From NCBI GenBank assembly GCA_014116815.1, contig JACGYV010000008.1, forward strand, positions 1 through 64,000: DNA of 64,000 bases, in the 5' to 3' direction. Origin of the DNA: Holosporaceae bacterium 'Namur' (GTDB lineage: Bacteria > Pseudomonadota > Alphaproteobacteria > Rickettsiales > Midichloriaceae). A program made the translations under genes and the position numbers. The notes beneath the pieces were generated by a model that was not told the DNA's origin, made no database searches, and worked only from the letters and a program-made list of their open reading frames with translations. Positions 45,302 through 55,259 of this stretch are shown one piece after another; the stretch's first letter is position 1; each line of letters begins with the position of its first letter.

Positions 45302-48300
45302 TTATATGGATTCGGACGAATCTTCGGTTCTGACTATTTCAAAAAACGACAAACCGACATGAACCAAGGGGGCGGCAAACGGAAGAGTGAAGGCAAATGA
45401 TTCCGGTAAATAAGAATCTTCATTATTCGTGTAAGGTGTAGAAATATTTTCTTCCGGAGTAGGCAGAGGGCTCGGTAACGGAGTAGGCGAAGGAATCGGT
45501 AATGGAGTAGGCGAAGGAATCGGTAATGGAGTAGGCGAAGGAATCGGTAATGGAGTAGGCGAAGGAATCGGTAATGGAGTAGGCGAAGGAATCGGTAATG
45601 GAGTGAGTAGGCGAAGGAATCGGTAATGGAGTAGGCGAAGGAATCGGTAATGGAGTAGGCGAAGGAATCGGTAATGGAGTAGGCGAAGGAATCGGTAATG
45701 GAGTAGGCGAAGGAATCGGTAATGGAGTAGGTGTAGGGCTTGGTAACGGGGTAGGTGAAGGAATCGGTAATGGAGTAGTTGAAGAAGTCGACTCTTGTTC
45801 TTCGGTTTCCTCAATTTCTTCATCTAAAGTTCGCGAAACTTCGGTAAATTCTTCCCTCAAGAGCTTTAGTTGGTCTTCGATTGAGGAGATTTCTTCATCT
45901 AAAGTTCGCGAAACTTCGGGAAATTCTTCCCTCAAGAGCTTTAGTTGTGCTTCGAGTGAGGAGATTTCTTCATCTAAAGTTCGAGAAGCTTCGGTAAGTT
46001 CTTCCCTCAAGAGCTTCATGTTTTTATTAATTTCTTTTAATTCATCTCTTAATTTTTTAACTTTTTCGTTTTCTTGGTTTGATTCTTCTTCAACTTTCTG
46101 AGCATTTACAACCAGTTCATATATTTCTTCATTATAACGAGCAATTTCACTATTTAAAATTCTTTCCGCTCGTGTTTCATTCTCTATAATAGCGTTAACA
46201 ATCGGAATAACCGAGTTAATATCGCTATCCTCTTCTAAAGCTCGTCGCAAATCATAAGTATCAACTACTTCATCTAACTGATCCAAATTTCGGTTTATAA
46301 TATTAATTATATCTTCTAAAATTTTGGCTTTTTTAGCTTCCTTTGTTTCTTTAAAAAGGTTAAAGGTTCCTACATCCGGTTTTTCCGAGCTTTGTATCAG
46401 CTGCAGCTGAGAATCAATTTCATTATTGAGTTCATTATAGGTTGCCAAATGGGCTAATAGGTCTTCTTTTAATATGTTTAATTTTTCAAGAATTTTTTGT
46501 TTTTGCTTAATCTCTTCTAAGGATTTGTTTCTTAAACTTTCTTTTGCTTCAATACTACTCTTAATATCTTCTAATAAGCTTTCTTTTTTAGTAGTTATTT
46601 GTTTAGCTTCTTTTAATGATTTTTTAATCTTATTTTTATTTTTATATAATGAGTTAAGCTCATCTTCCTCTGCGGTTATTTTATTTTTTATTTTATTTAT
46701 CTTATCTTCTATTCTTCTTTTCTCTTTTTCCGCTTTTTCTTTCCTTTCTTCCTCACGCTTTCTTTCTAATTCTTTTTGCTTTAATTCTTCATCTAATTTT
46801 CTTTGGCTTTCTTTATCCTGTTCTGCTTTTTTAGCTGTTTTTCTAGCTTCTTTCTGCTTTTTTATGGTTGCTTCTATTTCTGCTTTTGTTGCTTCTTCCT
46901 CAAGCTTTCTTGCCTCTTCTTCAGCTTTTTTTTCAGCTTCTATTGCTTCTTCTTTAGCTCTTTTCCTATTTTCTTCATTGAAATGATCTCGTTTGACTTC
47001 ATTTGTCACAAACTCGATATCTACCTCTCCCGGTTCATCATCTTCCAGATCGCCGAGAAGGCTAATGGTAGGAGGTACTTCCTCTTCGGCTAATTTAATG
47101 GTGATTTCTTTTGTAGGAATGATTTTTATTTTACCACTGTCACCGTCTTTCGGATCATCCCCTTCATCTTCGTCACTTTGATCGTCTCCTTCATCTTTAT
47201 CATCCCCTTCATTATTATGAGTATCATCCTTAGGAGGATCCTTGGTTTTATAATCTTCCTCTTTATCTTGAGACCCGGTATTTGAATAATCTGTATCTTT
47301 ATGTTTTAAACTTTTATCTTCCACGAAAGAAGGTTCAATATAAAAGGATTTTAATGAGAGTTTATAAAGTGCAGCAACGCCGAATATGTATAAAGCGGAA
47401 TATAGAAAGTTGTTACTTATAAAATCCGACCAGTTAAACTGATTTGATATCGTGTTTAATAAGTCATTCGGAGAGTTTTTACCGGCAGTCTCTTTTATAA
47501 AGGGTTTAAGACATATTGAATCGTTCGAAAACGGAGTAATAGTCGGGGGGTGGTTATGATAAGTATTATTTTGATTTTCTTTTTGATTACGAGGAAAGTG
47601 CGGAACATCTTTTTCTACTGCGGGTTTGGCAGCGTCTAATGTTAAATCAAGCTTGCTCTCTTCAATATTTACCGCTTGCTCGGTTATAGAATTATTTTTA
47701 AATGTTATGAAAGTCGAGCCATGATAAATAGCGAGCGGATAATTATTTAGGTTTGCTAAAAAAGGAAAATTATTTGAAGTAAGGAATTTTATAGTATTGT
47801 CAATTGCAGCTTTTTCATTTTCAACAAAGGTTAATGTGAAAGTAGGAGGTTCTTGAGATATGGAAGCTGTCTGTGATATTGGAATGTTGTTATCGATATA
47901 GCTAAGAGGAGGTAAATTTACATTGAACAAACTTATGCGGCAATGATTATTATTATCATCTGAAATTAATGGAAGATCATAAGCATCGGCAATCGAAAAG
48001 TTATTATCCGTCGTAAAAATTAAAGATAAATCGGTAGGTTTTATATCTCCTTTATTTTCTCCTGAACCAGGATATTTTATTTGTTTGGAAGAAAGGTTTA
48101 TTATATTTACGGCTCCTTCTTCTTCCTTAGTGGCTGAACGGCGGTAATTTTCAGCTTCCTCAAATGCTTCTTTAATTTTATCATCAGAAAAAAATTCTTT
48201 ATGGCCTTTAAAGTCTTTACTTGTACCGGAGCTATTGTTCGAATTGCCGTAAGCCGCATTATGTTTAGGCATTGAAAAAGAGAATCTATTAAACTCAAAC

Positions 48301-48683
48301 AAAGGACTCAACTTATTAAGAAAGCTTTTAGGATAAACTTCTTGAATTGGGGCAACTGAATAATTATTAATCCCAAAATTTAATTTATTATAATGGAAGA
48401 CAAAAATCTTTTGATCTATTTCACCTAAATCCGCTTCAAAATAATGCGGCTCGGAAATGACATTCTTATTAATTTTGCCCGTATAAGTTCTAAGTTCCAA
48501 AGGTAAAAAATTAAGTTCTCTTTGATCAAACGAAGGTGATTCATAGGGTAGGGAGAAAAAGAAAGGGGTTTTTAGACGGGGTAATATATAAGCGGTAGCG
48601 AGTAATGCGGCATACTGCATACTCCGCCTTCTTCGGCGATGGCCAAGTGCACGAGAAAGGTAAATATCCGATATAGGTTGCAT
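45302..48683 (-). pseudogene. Large coiled-coil, proline-repeat protein with frameshift in repeat tract
   Basis: A likely surface or secreted protein. From ATG 48683 (a TTG at 48701 also opens the frame; AAGGG favours the ATG) it has an N-terminal basic and hydrophobic part, a long variable region, a membrane helix near residue 430, an acidic Asp/Glu-rich stretch, a Glu/Lys coiled coil of about 400 residues, three 25-residue [15 protein letters not shown] repeats and a TPLPIPSP repeat tract. A 4-bp GAGT duplication at 45601-45608 shifts the frame: as it stands the protein ends at 45423 (1,086 residues, SITDSFAY repeats, end FYTLHE). Removing four bases restores 1,125 residues to the stop at 45302 (end EDSSESI). 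Confidence 0.8.
45487..45734 (-). repeat. Ten tandem copies of a 24-bp repeat with a 4-bp duplication
   Basis: The + strand unit is GCGAAGGAATCGGTAATGGAGTAG, essentially perfect in ten copies, five on each side of the GAGTGAGT at 45601-45608. In the coding (minus) direction each unit encodes TPLPIPSP before the duplication and SITDSFAY after it. Two degenerate units flank it at 45730-45780. Such uniform copies suggest recent expansion and ongoing slippage. Confidence 0.9.
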
Positions 48684-49242
48684 GTTACTTGCCCTTGCCA
48701 AAAATTTTAAACTTCACCTTAGTAAATTAAATAATTATTAAACGAATGATGAATTTAAAACTTAACCAGTTGTTAAAATACCATAGAACATAAATCCGGT
48801 ATTCGGTAAGTAAAAAAAATTAATAATTACAAGGTAAATGCAAAGACATTTTACTATATATAAAGGGGATTTTCTAGATATTATTATGGTAAAAGGATGT
48901 AAAACTTAATAAAAAGTAAGATTTATTACTAGTTTGTTACAGAGATAAGTACAAAAGTTTTATATTTAGGGTTAAGCAAGCTTAATACGGCCGTTTTCTT
49001 GTTTAGAATCTATCACACTCGGAAGGCATATAATTACGCTTTTATTCGTTTCCATTTGAATCTTGGAAAGCGTGTGGAAATTGCTTTCAATGCTAAGATT
49101 AAATTCTTTTTTAAAATTAATTACTACTACTCTTTGTCTTGAATTTTTCATATGTGGTTTAATTTTATATTATTTACAAATAAAGTATGTAATATTAATA
49201 GTTAACAAATAGTTAATAAAACAAGGTATGGATAAATTATTT
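48684..49242. other. Intergenic region with a possible small gene
   Basis: About 560 bases between the large coiled-coil gene and the mrdA stop. The only coding candidate is the 59-codon frame at 48972-49151. The rest is A+T-rich without recognised signals; the promoter of the large gene should lie at about 48700-48780. Confidence 0.5.
48972..49151 (-). CDS. Possible small hypothetical protein
   Basis: A 59-residue frame from ATG 49151, starting MKNSRQRVVVINFKKEFNLS and ending NGRIKLA. Its composition (balanced charge, IICLPSVI core) looks like protein and it is less A+T-rich than the flanks, but it has no good ribosome site and no known relatives that I recognise. It lies 90 bases downstream of mrdA on the same strand. 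Confidence 0.4.
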   Translation of the reverse strand: MKNSRQRVVVINFKKEFNLSIESNFHTLSKIQMETNKSVIICLPSVIDSKQENGRIKLA

Positions 49243-51000
49243 TTATTTAGTTAGGGAATGAGCATATAAAAGAATTTCCTTAGCTATCGGAAGAGCGCTT
49301 TGTGAGCCCCATGAGCCATGCTCTACAATCACGGAGATTGCATATTTCGGATCTTCAAATGGAGCGAACCCTAAAAATAAACCATGGTCGGTATGGTGTT
49401 TCTTAGTGGTTTTTCTTGCGGAAATTACTTGAGCAGTTCCTGTTTTTCCGCATATTTGAAAATTAGGGTTGGATATCCTGTGTCTATAACCGTTCCCTCT
49501 GTTATCATTAAACACCATAAACATACCTTTCCTTATGGTATCTAAGTTATGCGGAGAAAATTTTAGATTTGTCGGTTGATCGGATTTTTGTAAAATTGTG
49601 GGGGCTATATTTTTACCTGAAGCAATCCTTGCCGCCATTAATGCAAGTTGAATAGGGGTGGTTAATACAAACCCTTGGCCTATTGAAGCGTTTACGGTGT
49701 CGCCTATAGTCCATTTTTGACTGAATTTAAGAAATTTCCAATTTGGTTCGGGTATGTTACCTCTACTTTCGTAGGGAAGCTCAATATTAGTTTTATCACC
49801 GAATCCTAACCCAAGCGCTGTTTTTGCAATATTTTTGATCCCCATTTTTTCCGCAACGGCATAAAAATAGACGTTACAGGATTGAGCAATCGCCAGCTTA
49901 ACATCAACATCACCATGACCTGTTTCACGGTTACAATGAAATATTCTATTACCTACTTTATGTTTACCGTTGCAAAATACCTTGAAATCAGGTGATATTC
50001 CATGTTCCAAAGCTGCAAGTGCGGTTACGATTTTGAAAGTAGAGCCGGGCGGATACAGAGCGGTAATTGCTTTATTTATAAGCGGAGTTTGCGGGTCGTT
50101 GGCTATGCTGTTCCATTCTACGGCGGAAATCCCGCCTACAAAGCTATTAGGATCATAAGCCGGACTTGAATATAAGCAAAGCACCTCACCGGTTTTAATG
50201 TCAATTAAGATTATAGAGCCGGTTCTATCGGATAATATTTCTGCTGCGTATTTCTGAATATTAATATCAATGGCAAGTTTAACCGATTCTCCTTCCACGG
50301 AGGGAAAATTCGAGATTTCTCTAACATGATTACCTAGGGCATCAACTTCGGTTTTTTTAATTCCCGGGTGCCCTCTAAGCCGTGTATCTAATATCTTTTC
50401 AACACCGTTTTTGCCGACTAAAAAATCATTAAAGTTCGGGATAGATATTTTTTCCAGTTCCTTTTTGCTGGGGCTAGCTATATACCCTGTAATATGAGCG
50501 GTAACATTATGAAAGTTATAATATCTTCTTTGACCTTGATCAATAAGAATGCCGGGTAAATTAAAGCTATTGATTTCAAGTTTAGTTACATCCTCCCAGC
50601 TAAGCCTATCGCTTACCATAAAGGGCGAACTTCTTAAAAGTTTTTTAAGTCTTAATTTTATATCATTATCACTTATTTCAATTTTATTAGTAATAATTGT
50701 GTTAACTTCGGCAAGCTTTTCCTTTATTTGTGTTATATCTCGGGTATTAAAGGATAGTCTATAGCTAAGCTTATTAGTTGCAAGATCAATACCGTTTCTA
50801 TCTCTAATTGTTCCTCTCAGGGGCGGAATAACCGATATCTTGATCCTGTTTTTATCGGACAAGGTTTTATATTTTATTGCGTCTATGATTTGCAGATAAT
50901 AATAACGGCAAAATAAGAAAGAAAATAAAGCGGTTTTTATTGAGCCTAGTATAATAGCTCTTCTGGTGAAAACCTGATTTTTTTGAAAATTATCGCGCAT
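49243..51000 (-). CDS. mrdA: Penicillin-binding protein 2 (peptidoglycan transpeptidase)
   Basis: PBP2 is the rod-elongation transpeptidase. The 585-residue protein has one N-terminal membrane helix (about 13-30), a pedestal domain (PPLRGTIRDRNGIDLATN) and a transpeptidase domain with S-T-F-K near residue 320 (PPGSTFKIVTAL), S-C-N in AIAQSCNVYFYAVA and K-T-G near residue 518 (ICGKTGTAQV). It overlaps the 3' end of mreD by 11 bases. Together they imply a working elongasome and a cell wall. Confidence 0.96.
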   Translation of the reverse strand: MRDNFQKNQVFTRRAIILGSIKTALFSFLFCRYYYLQIIDAIKYKTLSDKNRIKISVIPPLRGTIRDRNGIDLATNKLSYRLSFNTRDITQIKEKLAEVNTIITNKIEISDNDIKLRLKKLLRSSPFMVSDRLSWEDVTKLEINSFNLPGILIDQGQRRYYNFHNVTAHITGYIASPSKKELEKISIPNFNDFLVGKNGVEKILDTRLRGHPGIKKTEVDALGNHVREISNFPSVEGESVKLAIDINIQKYAAEILSDRTGSIILIDIKTGEVLCLYSSPAYDPNSFVGGISAVEWNSIANDPQTPLINKAITALYPPGSTFKIVTALAALEHGISPDFKVFCNGKHKVGNRIFHCNRETGHGDVDVKLAIAQSCNVYFYAVAEKMGIKNIAKTALGLGFGDKTNIELPYESRGNIPEPNWKFLKFSQKWTIGDTVNASIGQGFVLTTPIQLALMAARIASGKNIAPTILQKSDQPTNLKFSPHNLDTIRKGMFMVFNDNRGNGYRHRISNPNFQICGKTGTAQVISARKTTKKHHTDHGLFLGFAPFEDPKYAISVIVEHGSWGSQSALPIAKEILLYAHSLTK

Positions 51001-51487
51001 TATATTTTCGTCTGAAATAAAATATTTTAGTTAGGGCAAAATGTGCCGGCGGGTAAAAAGTAACGGTTAAGCAAAGCTCCAATAATAATCTGACGCTAAA
51101 CAAGGATGTTTTATAAAATATACTTAATATAATAATTTTTAATGCATATACTATAAAAATTAATACAGTAAAAGCTGCCCAGGTTATTCCGAATTTTTGT
51201 TCTTCTAAAGCCTTCATATTTTTACTCATTAAAAAACTTAAGATAATAAGCTGCAATGAGGTAAGACCGATTAGGCTGCTTTCCAGGTAATCATTAAGTA
51301 ACCCGCAAAATATTAAAAATATCTTGGATAGTTTTTCTCCTTCGCTTAGCTCAAAGAAAAAGACAATAAGAAACAATAAGTTAGGGTAAAGGATATCAAG
51401 TGTGTAATGCATAGGTATATGATTGAGTATGACAACGAGCATAATCAAAAAGTAGATAAATATTTTTTTCAAAAGATGTGAAATCAT
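50990..51487 (-). CDS. mreD: Rod shape-determining protein MreD
   Basis: A small, very hydrophobic protein of the MreD family, the membrane partner of MreC and PBP2. The likely start is ATG 51487 (MISHLLKKIFIYFLIMLVVI), giving 165 residues; an upstream ATG at 51529 is open but adds a polar leader. It has five or so helices and the family pattern LDILYPNLLFLIVFFF with GLLNDYLESSLIGLTSLQL. mreB and mreC are not in the window. Gene order with mrdA supports the call. Confidence 0.85.
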   Translation of the reverse strand: MISHLLKKIFIYFLIMLVVILNHIPMHYTLDILYPNLLFLIVFFFELSEGEKLSKIFLIFCGLLNDYLESSLIGLTSLQLIILSFLMSKNMKALEEQKFGITWAAFTVLIFIVYALKIIILSIFYKTSLFSVRLLLELCLTVTFYPPAHFALTKIFYFRRKYNAR

Positions 51488-51610
51488 AGGAGATAAAAAA
51501 TGTTTGTTGTGATATATATAAGATAGCAAAGAAAATTTAAAGTATAAACCTTGTGAAATTTAAAAAGCAACTTATATATACTTAATATAAAGCAATAAAA
51601 AAAGTAAGCT

Positions 51611-54007
51611 ATGACTTCTATTGATATTTACCCGGTTTTACCTTTAAGAGATTTAGTAATGTTTCCTAATATGATAGTTCCTCTATTCGTTGGGAGAGAA
51701 AAATCTGTTAAAGCCCTTGAAGAAGCATCAGTGCTTAATAAGAATAAAATCTTGTTACTGGCTCAAAAAGATGCAAATAGGGATGATCCGAAAACTTCCG
51801 ATCTTTATAAAGTAGGGGTGATTGCTAACGTATTACAGGTTCTTAAGTTGCAGGACTCGACGGTTAAAATATTAGTCGAAGGAGTAAAGCGGGTTAAGGT
51901 CATTAAGTTTTTAGGCGATGATAATATTATCCGGGCTCATGTAAAAGACATGAATGACAGGCCTTTAAGTAATGAAAACAAAGAGGTAAGTGTTCTTCAG
52001 CGTTCGATTACCGATCAGTTTGAAAGTTATACTAAGTTAAATCGTAGAACAAACCCTGAGGTTGCAGCGAGCTTAAGCCAAATTCAGGACATCCATAAAT
52101 TTTGTGATGCAATCAGTGCGCATTTAATAATTAAAGCGGATAAAAAACAGGAAATACTCGAGCTCACCGATGTTTCAGCTAAGCTTGAGAAGTTGCTGTT
52201 AATTTTAGATTCCGAGATAGAGCTCCTTAATACCGAAACCAGGATTAGGAGCAGGGTGAGAACTCAAATAGAAAAAAATCAGAAAGATTACTACCTTAAC
52301 GAGCAGCTGAAAGCCATTCATAAAGAATTAGGGGAAGAAGACTTTAAAGAAGAGATCGGTATTCTTACCGAAAAACTTAAGAAACTGAAGTTGAGTAAAG
52401 AAGCTAAAGAAAGAGTCGATTCAGAGCTTAGAAAGCTTAAAACCATGAATCCGATGTCTTCGGAAACTACGGTGATCAGAAATTACTTGGAATGGATTAT
52501 TGATCTTCCGTGGGGCAAATACTCTCCTATTAAAAAAGATTTAAAAAATGCTGAAAAAGTTCTTGAAGATGAGCATTACGGCTTAGAAAAAATAAAAGAA
52601 AGAATTTTGGAATATTTAGCGGTCAATCTAAGAACAAACGATCTGAAAAGTCCGATTGTTTGCTTAGTGGGTCCTCCGGGTGTAGGTAAAACTTCACTTG
52701 CTAAGTCGATAGCTAATGCGACAGGGAGAAATTTTGTGAAAATTTCCTTAGGCGGCCTTAGAGATGAAGCCGAAATAAAAGGGCATAGAAGAACTTATAT
52801 AGGAGCAATGCCCGGTAAAATTATCCAAGCTATGAAAAAAGCTAAAACCAATAATCCGTTAATACTTCTTGATGAAATTGATAAGCTGGGCTTTGATCAT
52901 CGCGGTGATCCTTCGTCGGCATTGCTTGAAGTGTTGGATCCTGAACAAAACCACTTGTTCAATGATCACTACATCGAACTGGATTACGATCTTTCAAAGG
53001 TAATGTTTGTTGCTACCGCCAATAGTACGGATATTCCGCGTCCGCTTATGGATAGGATGGAAGTGATCAGATTATCAGGATATACTGAGGATGAGAAAGT
53101 TCAAATTGCTAAAAATTATTTAATTCCTAAACAGTTTAAAGCTCACGGGATCAAACCGGGAGAAGTTGAAATTCCGGAAGAAGTTATAAGAGAGGTTATT
53201 TATTCTTATACTCGTGAGGCAGGAGTTAGAAGCTTGGATAGGGAGATTGCTAAAATTTCTCGCAAAGCGATAAGGGAAATAATGCTCAAAAAAATTGATA
53301 CTATAAAAATTACTTTAGAAAACGTAAATAATTTCCTCGGTGTCAAAAAGTTCTTAGGTAACGAGCTTGAGAAAGAAGATATAGTGGGTGTAACTACCGG
53401 TCTTGCCTACACTGAAGTTGGCGGAGATATACTTTCCATAGAAGCGGTATTGATGTATGGTAAGGGTGATATTAAGATCACCGGTAAATTGGGTGATGTT
53501 ATGAAAGAGTCGGCGCAAGCGGCGCTTAGCTATGTAAGATCAAGGGCGGTTGAGCTTGGTATAAACCCGGGCTTATTTAAGCGCAGAGATATTCATATAC
53601 ACGTTCCTGAAGGAGCAACTCCTAAAGACGGACCTTCGGCAGGTATTGCGCTTTATACCTCTCTTGTTTCAGCGCTAACCGGTATTCCGGTTAGAAAAAC
53701 AGTCGCAATGACCGGAGAAATAACCTTAAGAGGTAGAGTGCTCGCAATCGGAGGATTAAAGGAAAAACTGCTTGCAGCGTTAAGGGCGGGGGTTAAGACT
53801 GTTATGATTCCGAAAGAAAATACTAAGGATCTTGAAGAAATCCCGGCAAATGTTAAAGATAATTTAGAAATCATTCCGGTAGAGAATGCAGATGAGGTTT
53901 TAAAAATTGCTTTAACTAAAACTCCCGAGCCTATTGAATGGGATGAGGATGTAGAAAGATCGGAGGAATATGGTAAACGCCTTAATGCGCAAACTTTCGC
54001 TCACTAA
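51611..54007 (+). CDS. lon: ATP-dependent protease Lon
   Basis: Lon degrades misfolded and regulatory proteins. The 798-residue protein has the N-terminal LAN domain ([20 protein letters not shown]), an AAA+ module with Walker [16 protein letters not shown] and Walker [11 protein letters not shown], and a protease domain with catalytic Ser676 (KDGPSAGIA) and Lys719 in [14 protein letters not shown], spaced as in E. coli. Full length. nadD starts at the next base after its stop, so lon-nadD-rsfS is probably one operon. Confidence 0.98.
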   Translation: MTSIDIYPVLPLRDLVMFPNMIVPLFVGREKSVKALEEASVLNKNKILLLAQKDANRDDPKTSDLYKVGVIANVLQVLKLQDSTVKILVEGVKRVKVIKFLGDDNIIRAHVKDMNDRPLSNENKEVSVLQRSITDQFESYTKLNRRTNPEVAASLSQIQDIHKFCDAISAHLIIKADKKQEILELTDVSAKLEKLLLILDSEIELLNTETRIRSRVRTQIEKNQKDYYLNEQLKAIHKELGEEDFKEEIGILTEKLKKLKLSKEAKERVDSELRKLKTMNPMSSETTVIRNYLEWIIDLPWGKYSPIKKDLKNAEKVLEDEHYGLEKIKERILEYLAVNLRTNDLKSPIVCLVGPPGVGKTSLAKSIANATGRNFVKISLGGLRDEAEIKGHRRTYIGAMPGKIIQAMKKAKTNNPLILLDEIDKLGFDHRGDPSSALLEVLDPEQNHLFNDHYIELDYDLSKVMFVATANSTDIPRPLMDRMEVIRLSGYTEDEKVQIAKNYLIPKQFKAHGIKPGEVEIPEEVIREVIYSYTREAGVRSLDREIAKISRKAIREIMLKKIDTIKITLENVNNFLGVKKFLGNELEKEDIVGVTTGLAYTEVGGDILSIEAVLMYGKGDIKITGKLGDVMKESAQAALSYVRSRAVELGINPGLFKRRDIHIHVPEGATPKDGPSAGIALYTSLVSALTGIPVRKTVAMTGEITLRGRVLAIGGLKEKLLAALRAGVKTVMIPKENTKDLEEIPANVKDNLEIIPVENADEVLKIALTKTPEPIEWDEDVERSEEYGKRLNAQTFAH

Positions 54008-54622
54008 ATGAGTAGATTTAGGTTATTACCTGTTTCAGGAAATGCAAAAATAAGGGTTGGGATTTTAGGAGGGACTTTTAATCCTGCACATGAAGGGCAT
54101 AGGTATATAAGCTTAGAAGCAATTAAGCGTTTAAATCTGGATTATGTGGTTTGGTTGGTTTCTCCTCAAAACCCTTTAAAAAGTGAAGACGTTAAGGGTT
54201 CATTGAATACCAGAGTTGAGATAGCTGAAAATACAAAGCATTCAAATAAAATTATAGTCAGCGATATTGAAAAATATTTTAAAAATAACTTTACGGCAAA
54301 TTCAATTAACAGAATAAAAAAAATGCACGGGAACGTAGAGTTTGTTTGGCTGATGGGTGCGGATAATATGATGCATATTCATAAATGGTATCAATGGAAG
54401 CAAATATTTAGGCGATCTTATGTAGTGGTTTTTGACCGTTTCAGTTTCGGGATTAAGGTTAATAAGTCAAAAGCTGCTAATATTTTTCCATCGCATAAAA
54501 TGCTTAATTATGGTAATGTTACTAACTTTAAAAATAAAAATTGGTGTTTTTTTAAAATTCGGCAAAATCCGATTTCATCCACCCAAATAAGGAGCAGGTT
54601 AAAATATGAAAAATCAAAATAA
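54008..54622 (+). CDS. nadD: Nicotinate-nucleotide adenylyltransferase
   Basis: NadD adenylates nicotinate mononucleotide in NAD synthesis. The 204-residue protein has the nucleotide-binding GILGGTFNPAHEGHRYIS with the HxGH motif, WLVSPQNPLK, FVWLMGADNM and the C-terminal ISSTQIRSR. The start abuts the lon stop without a gap, and its end overlaps rsfS by 17 bases. The nadD-rsfS pair is conserved in many bacteria. Confidence 0.96.
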   Translation: MSRFRLLPVSGNAKIRVGILGGTFNPAHEGHRYISLEAIKRLNLDYVVWLVSPQNPLKSEDVKGSLNTRVEIAENTKHSNKIIVSDIEKYFKNNFTANSINRIKKMHGNVEFVWLMGADNMMHIHKWYQWKQIFRRSYVVVFDRFSFGIKVNKSKAANIFPSHKMLNYGNVTNFKNKNWCFFKIRQNPISSTQIRSRLKYEKSK

Positions 54623-54992
54623 AATCCGAGAATTAGGAAATAAAGAGAGAGCAATAGATATAAAAGATTTAGTGCTGAGTTGTTTAGATAGAGATAAAGC
54701 GGAAGACGTCACTTTAATTGATTTAGAAGGTAAAGCGGATTTCGCACACTTTATGGTAGTCGCAAGCGGACGCTCGACCAGGCATGTTAACTCATTAGCT
54801 GAAAAAATATTGGCGGACATAAAGAACGAAGGTTTCGGAGGAGTAGGTGTTGAAGGGATGAAAGAGGGTAATTGGGTTTTAATTGATGCATTAGATGTAG
54901 TAATTCATATATTTATCCCTGAGGTGAGGGAAAATTATAGCATAGAAAAAATGTGGAATTTTACCTTGCCGGCAGAAAGAACGGAAGCCTAA
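54606..54992 (+). CDS. rsfS: Ribosomal silencing factor RsfS
   Basis: RsfS binds L14 and keeps ribosomal subunits apart under starvation. The 128-residue protein shows the family features DKAEDVTLIDLEGKADFAHF, MVVASGRSTRHVNSLAEKI, GVEGMKEGNWVLIDALDVVI and HIFIPEVRENYSIEKMW. AGGAG lies about 12 bases before the ATG inside nadD. With hpf at 34468 this window holds two ribosome-silencing factors. Confidence 0.95.
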   Translation: MKNQNKIRELGNKERAIDIKDLVLSCLDRDKAEDVTLIDLEGKADFAHFMVVASGRSTRHVNSLAEKILADIKNEGFGGVGVEGMKEGNWVLIDALDVVIHIFIPEVRENYSIEKMWNFTLPAERTEA

Positions 54993-55259
54993 TCATATTG
55001 TATTGAATAGAAATCTTTTAGCTTAAGTTGTTTAGATATAATAAATAATGCTTTAAAAGCTAATTTATTAATAGCTTAATATTGCATTGTTATATATCTG
55101 TTTTAAGGTATAAATTATTCTATTTTATATAAATTTATCTTGTCAAATTTTATAGCTTTGCTATTGAATCGTAATTTGAAAACGCTGGTAGTGTTAAAGT
55201 TTATACATAAAAAGATTGAGCTTAATATAACCCGAGATAATTTATGAAAATTATTACCG

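Noticed and set aside
45487..45734. CRISPR-like regular repeats
   Set aside because: The 24-bp units are directly tandem with no spacers and lie inside a coding frame; they encode an 8-residue repeat.
46474..47181. Phe/Ser-rich plus-strand frames opposite the coiled-coil gene
   Set aside because: They are the antisense reading of Glu/Lys codons (TTC, TTT, TCT) and carry no independent support.
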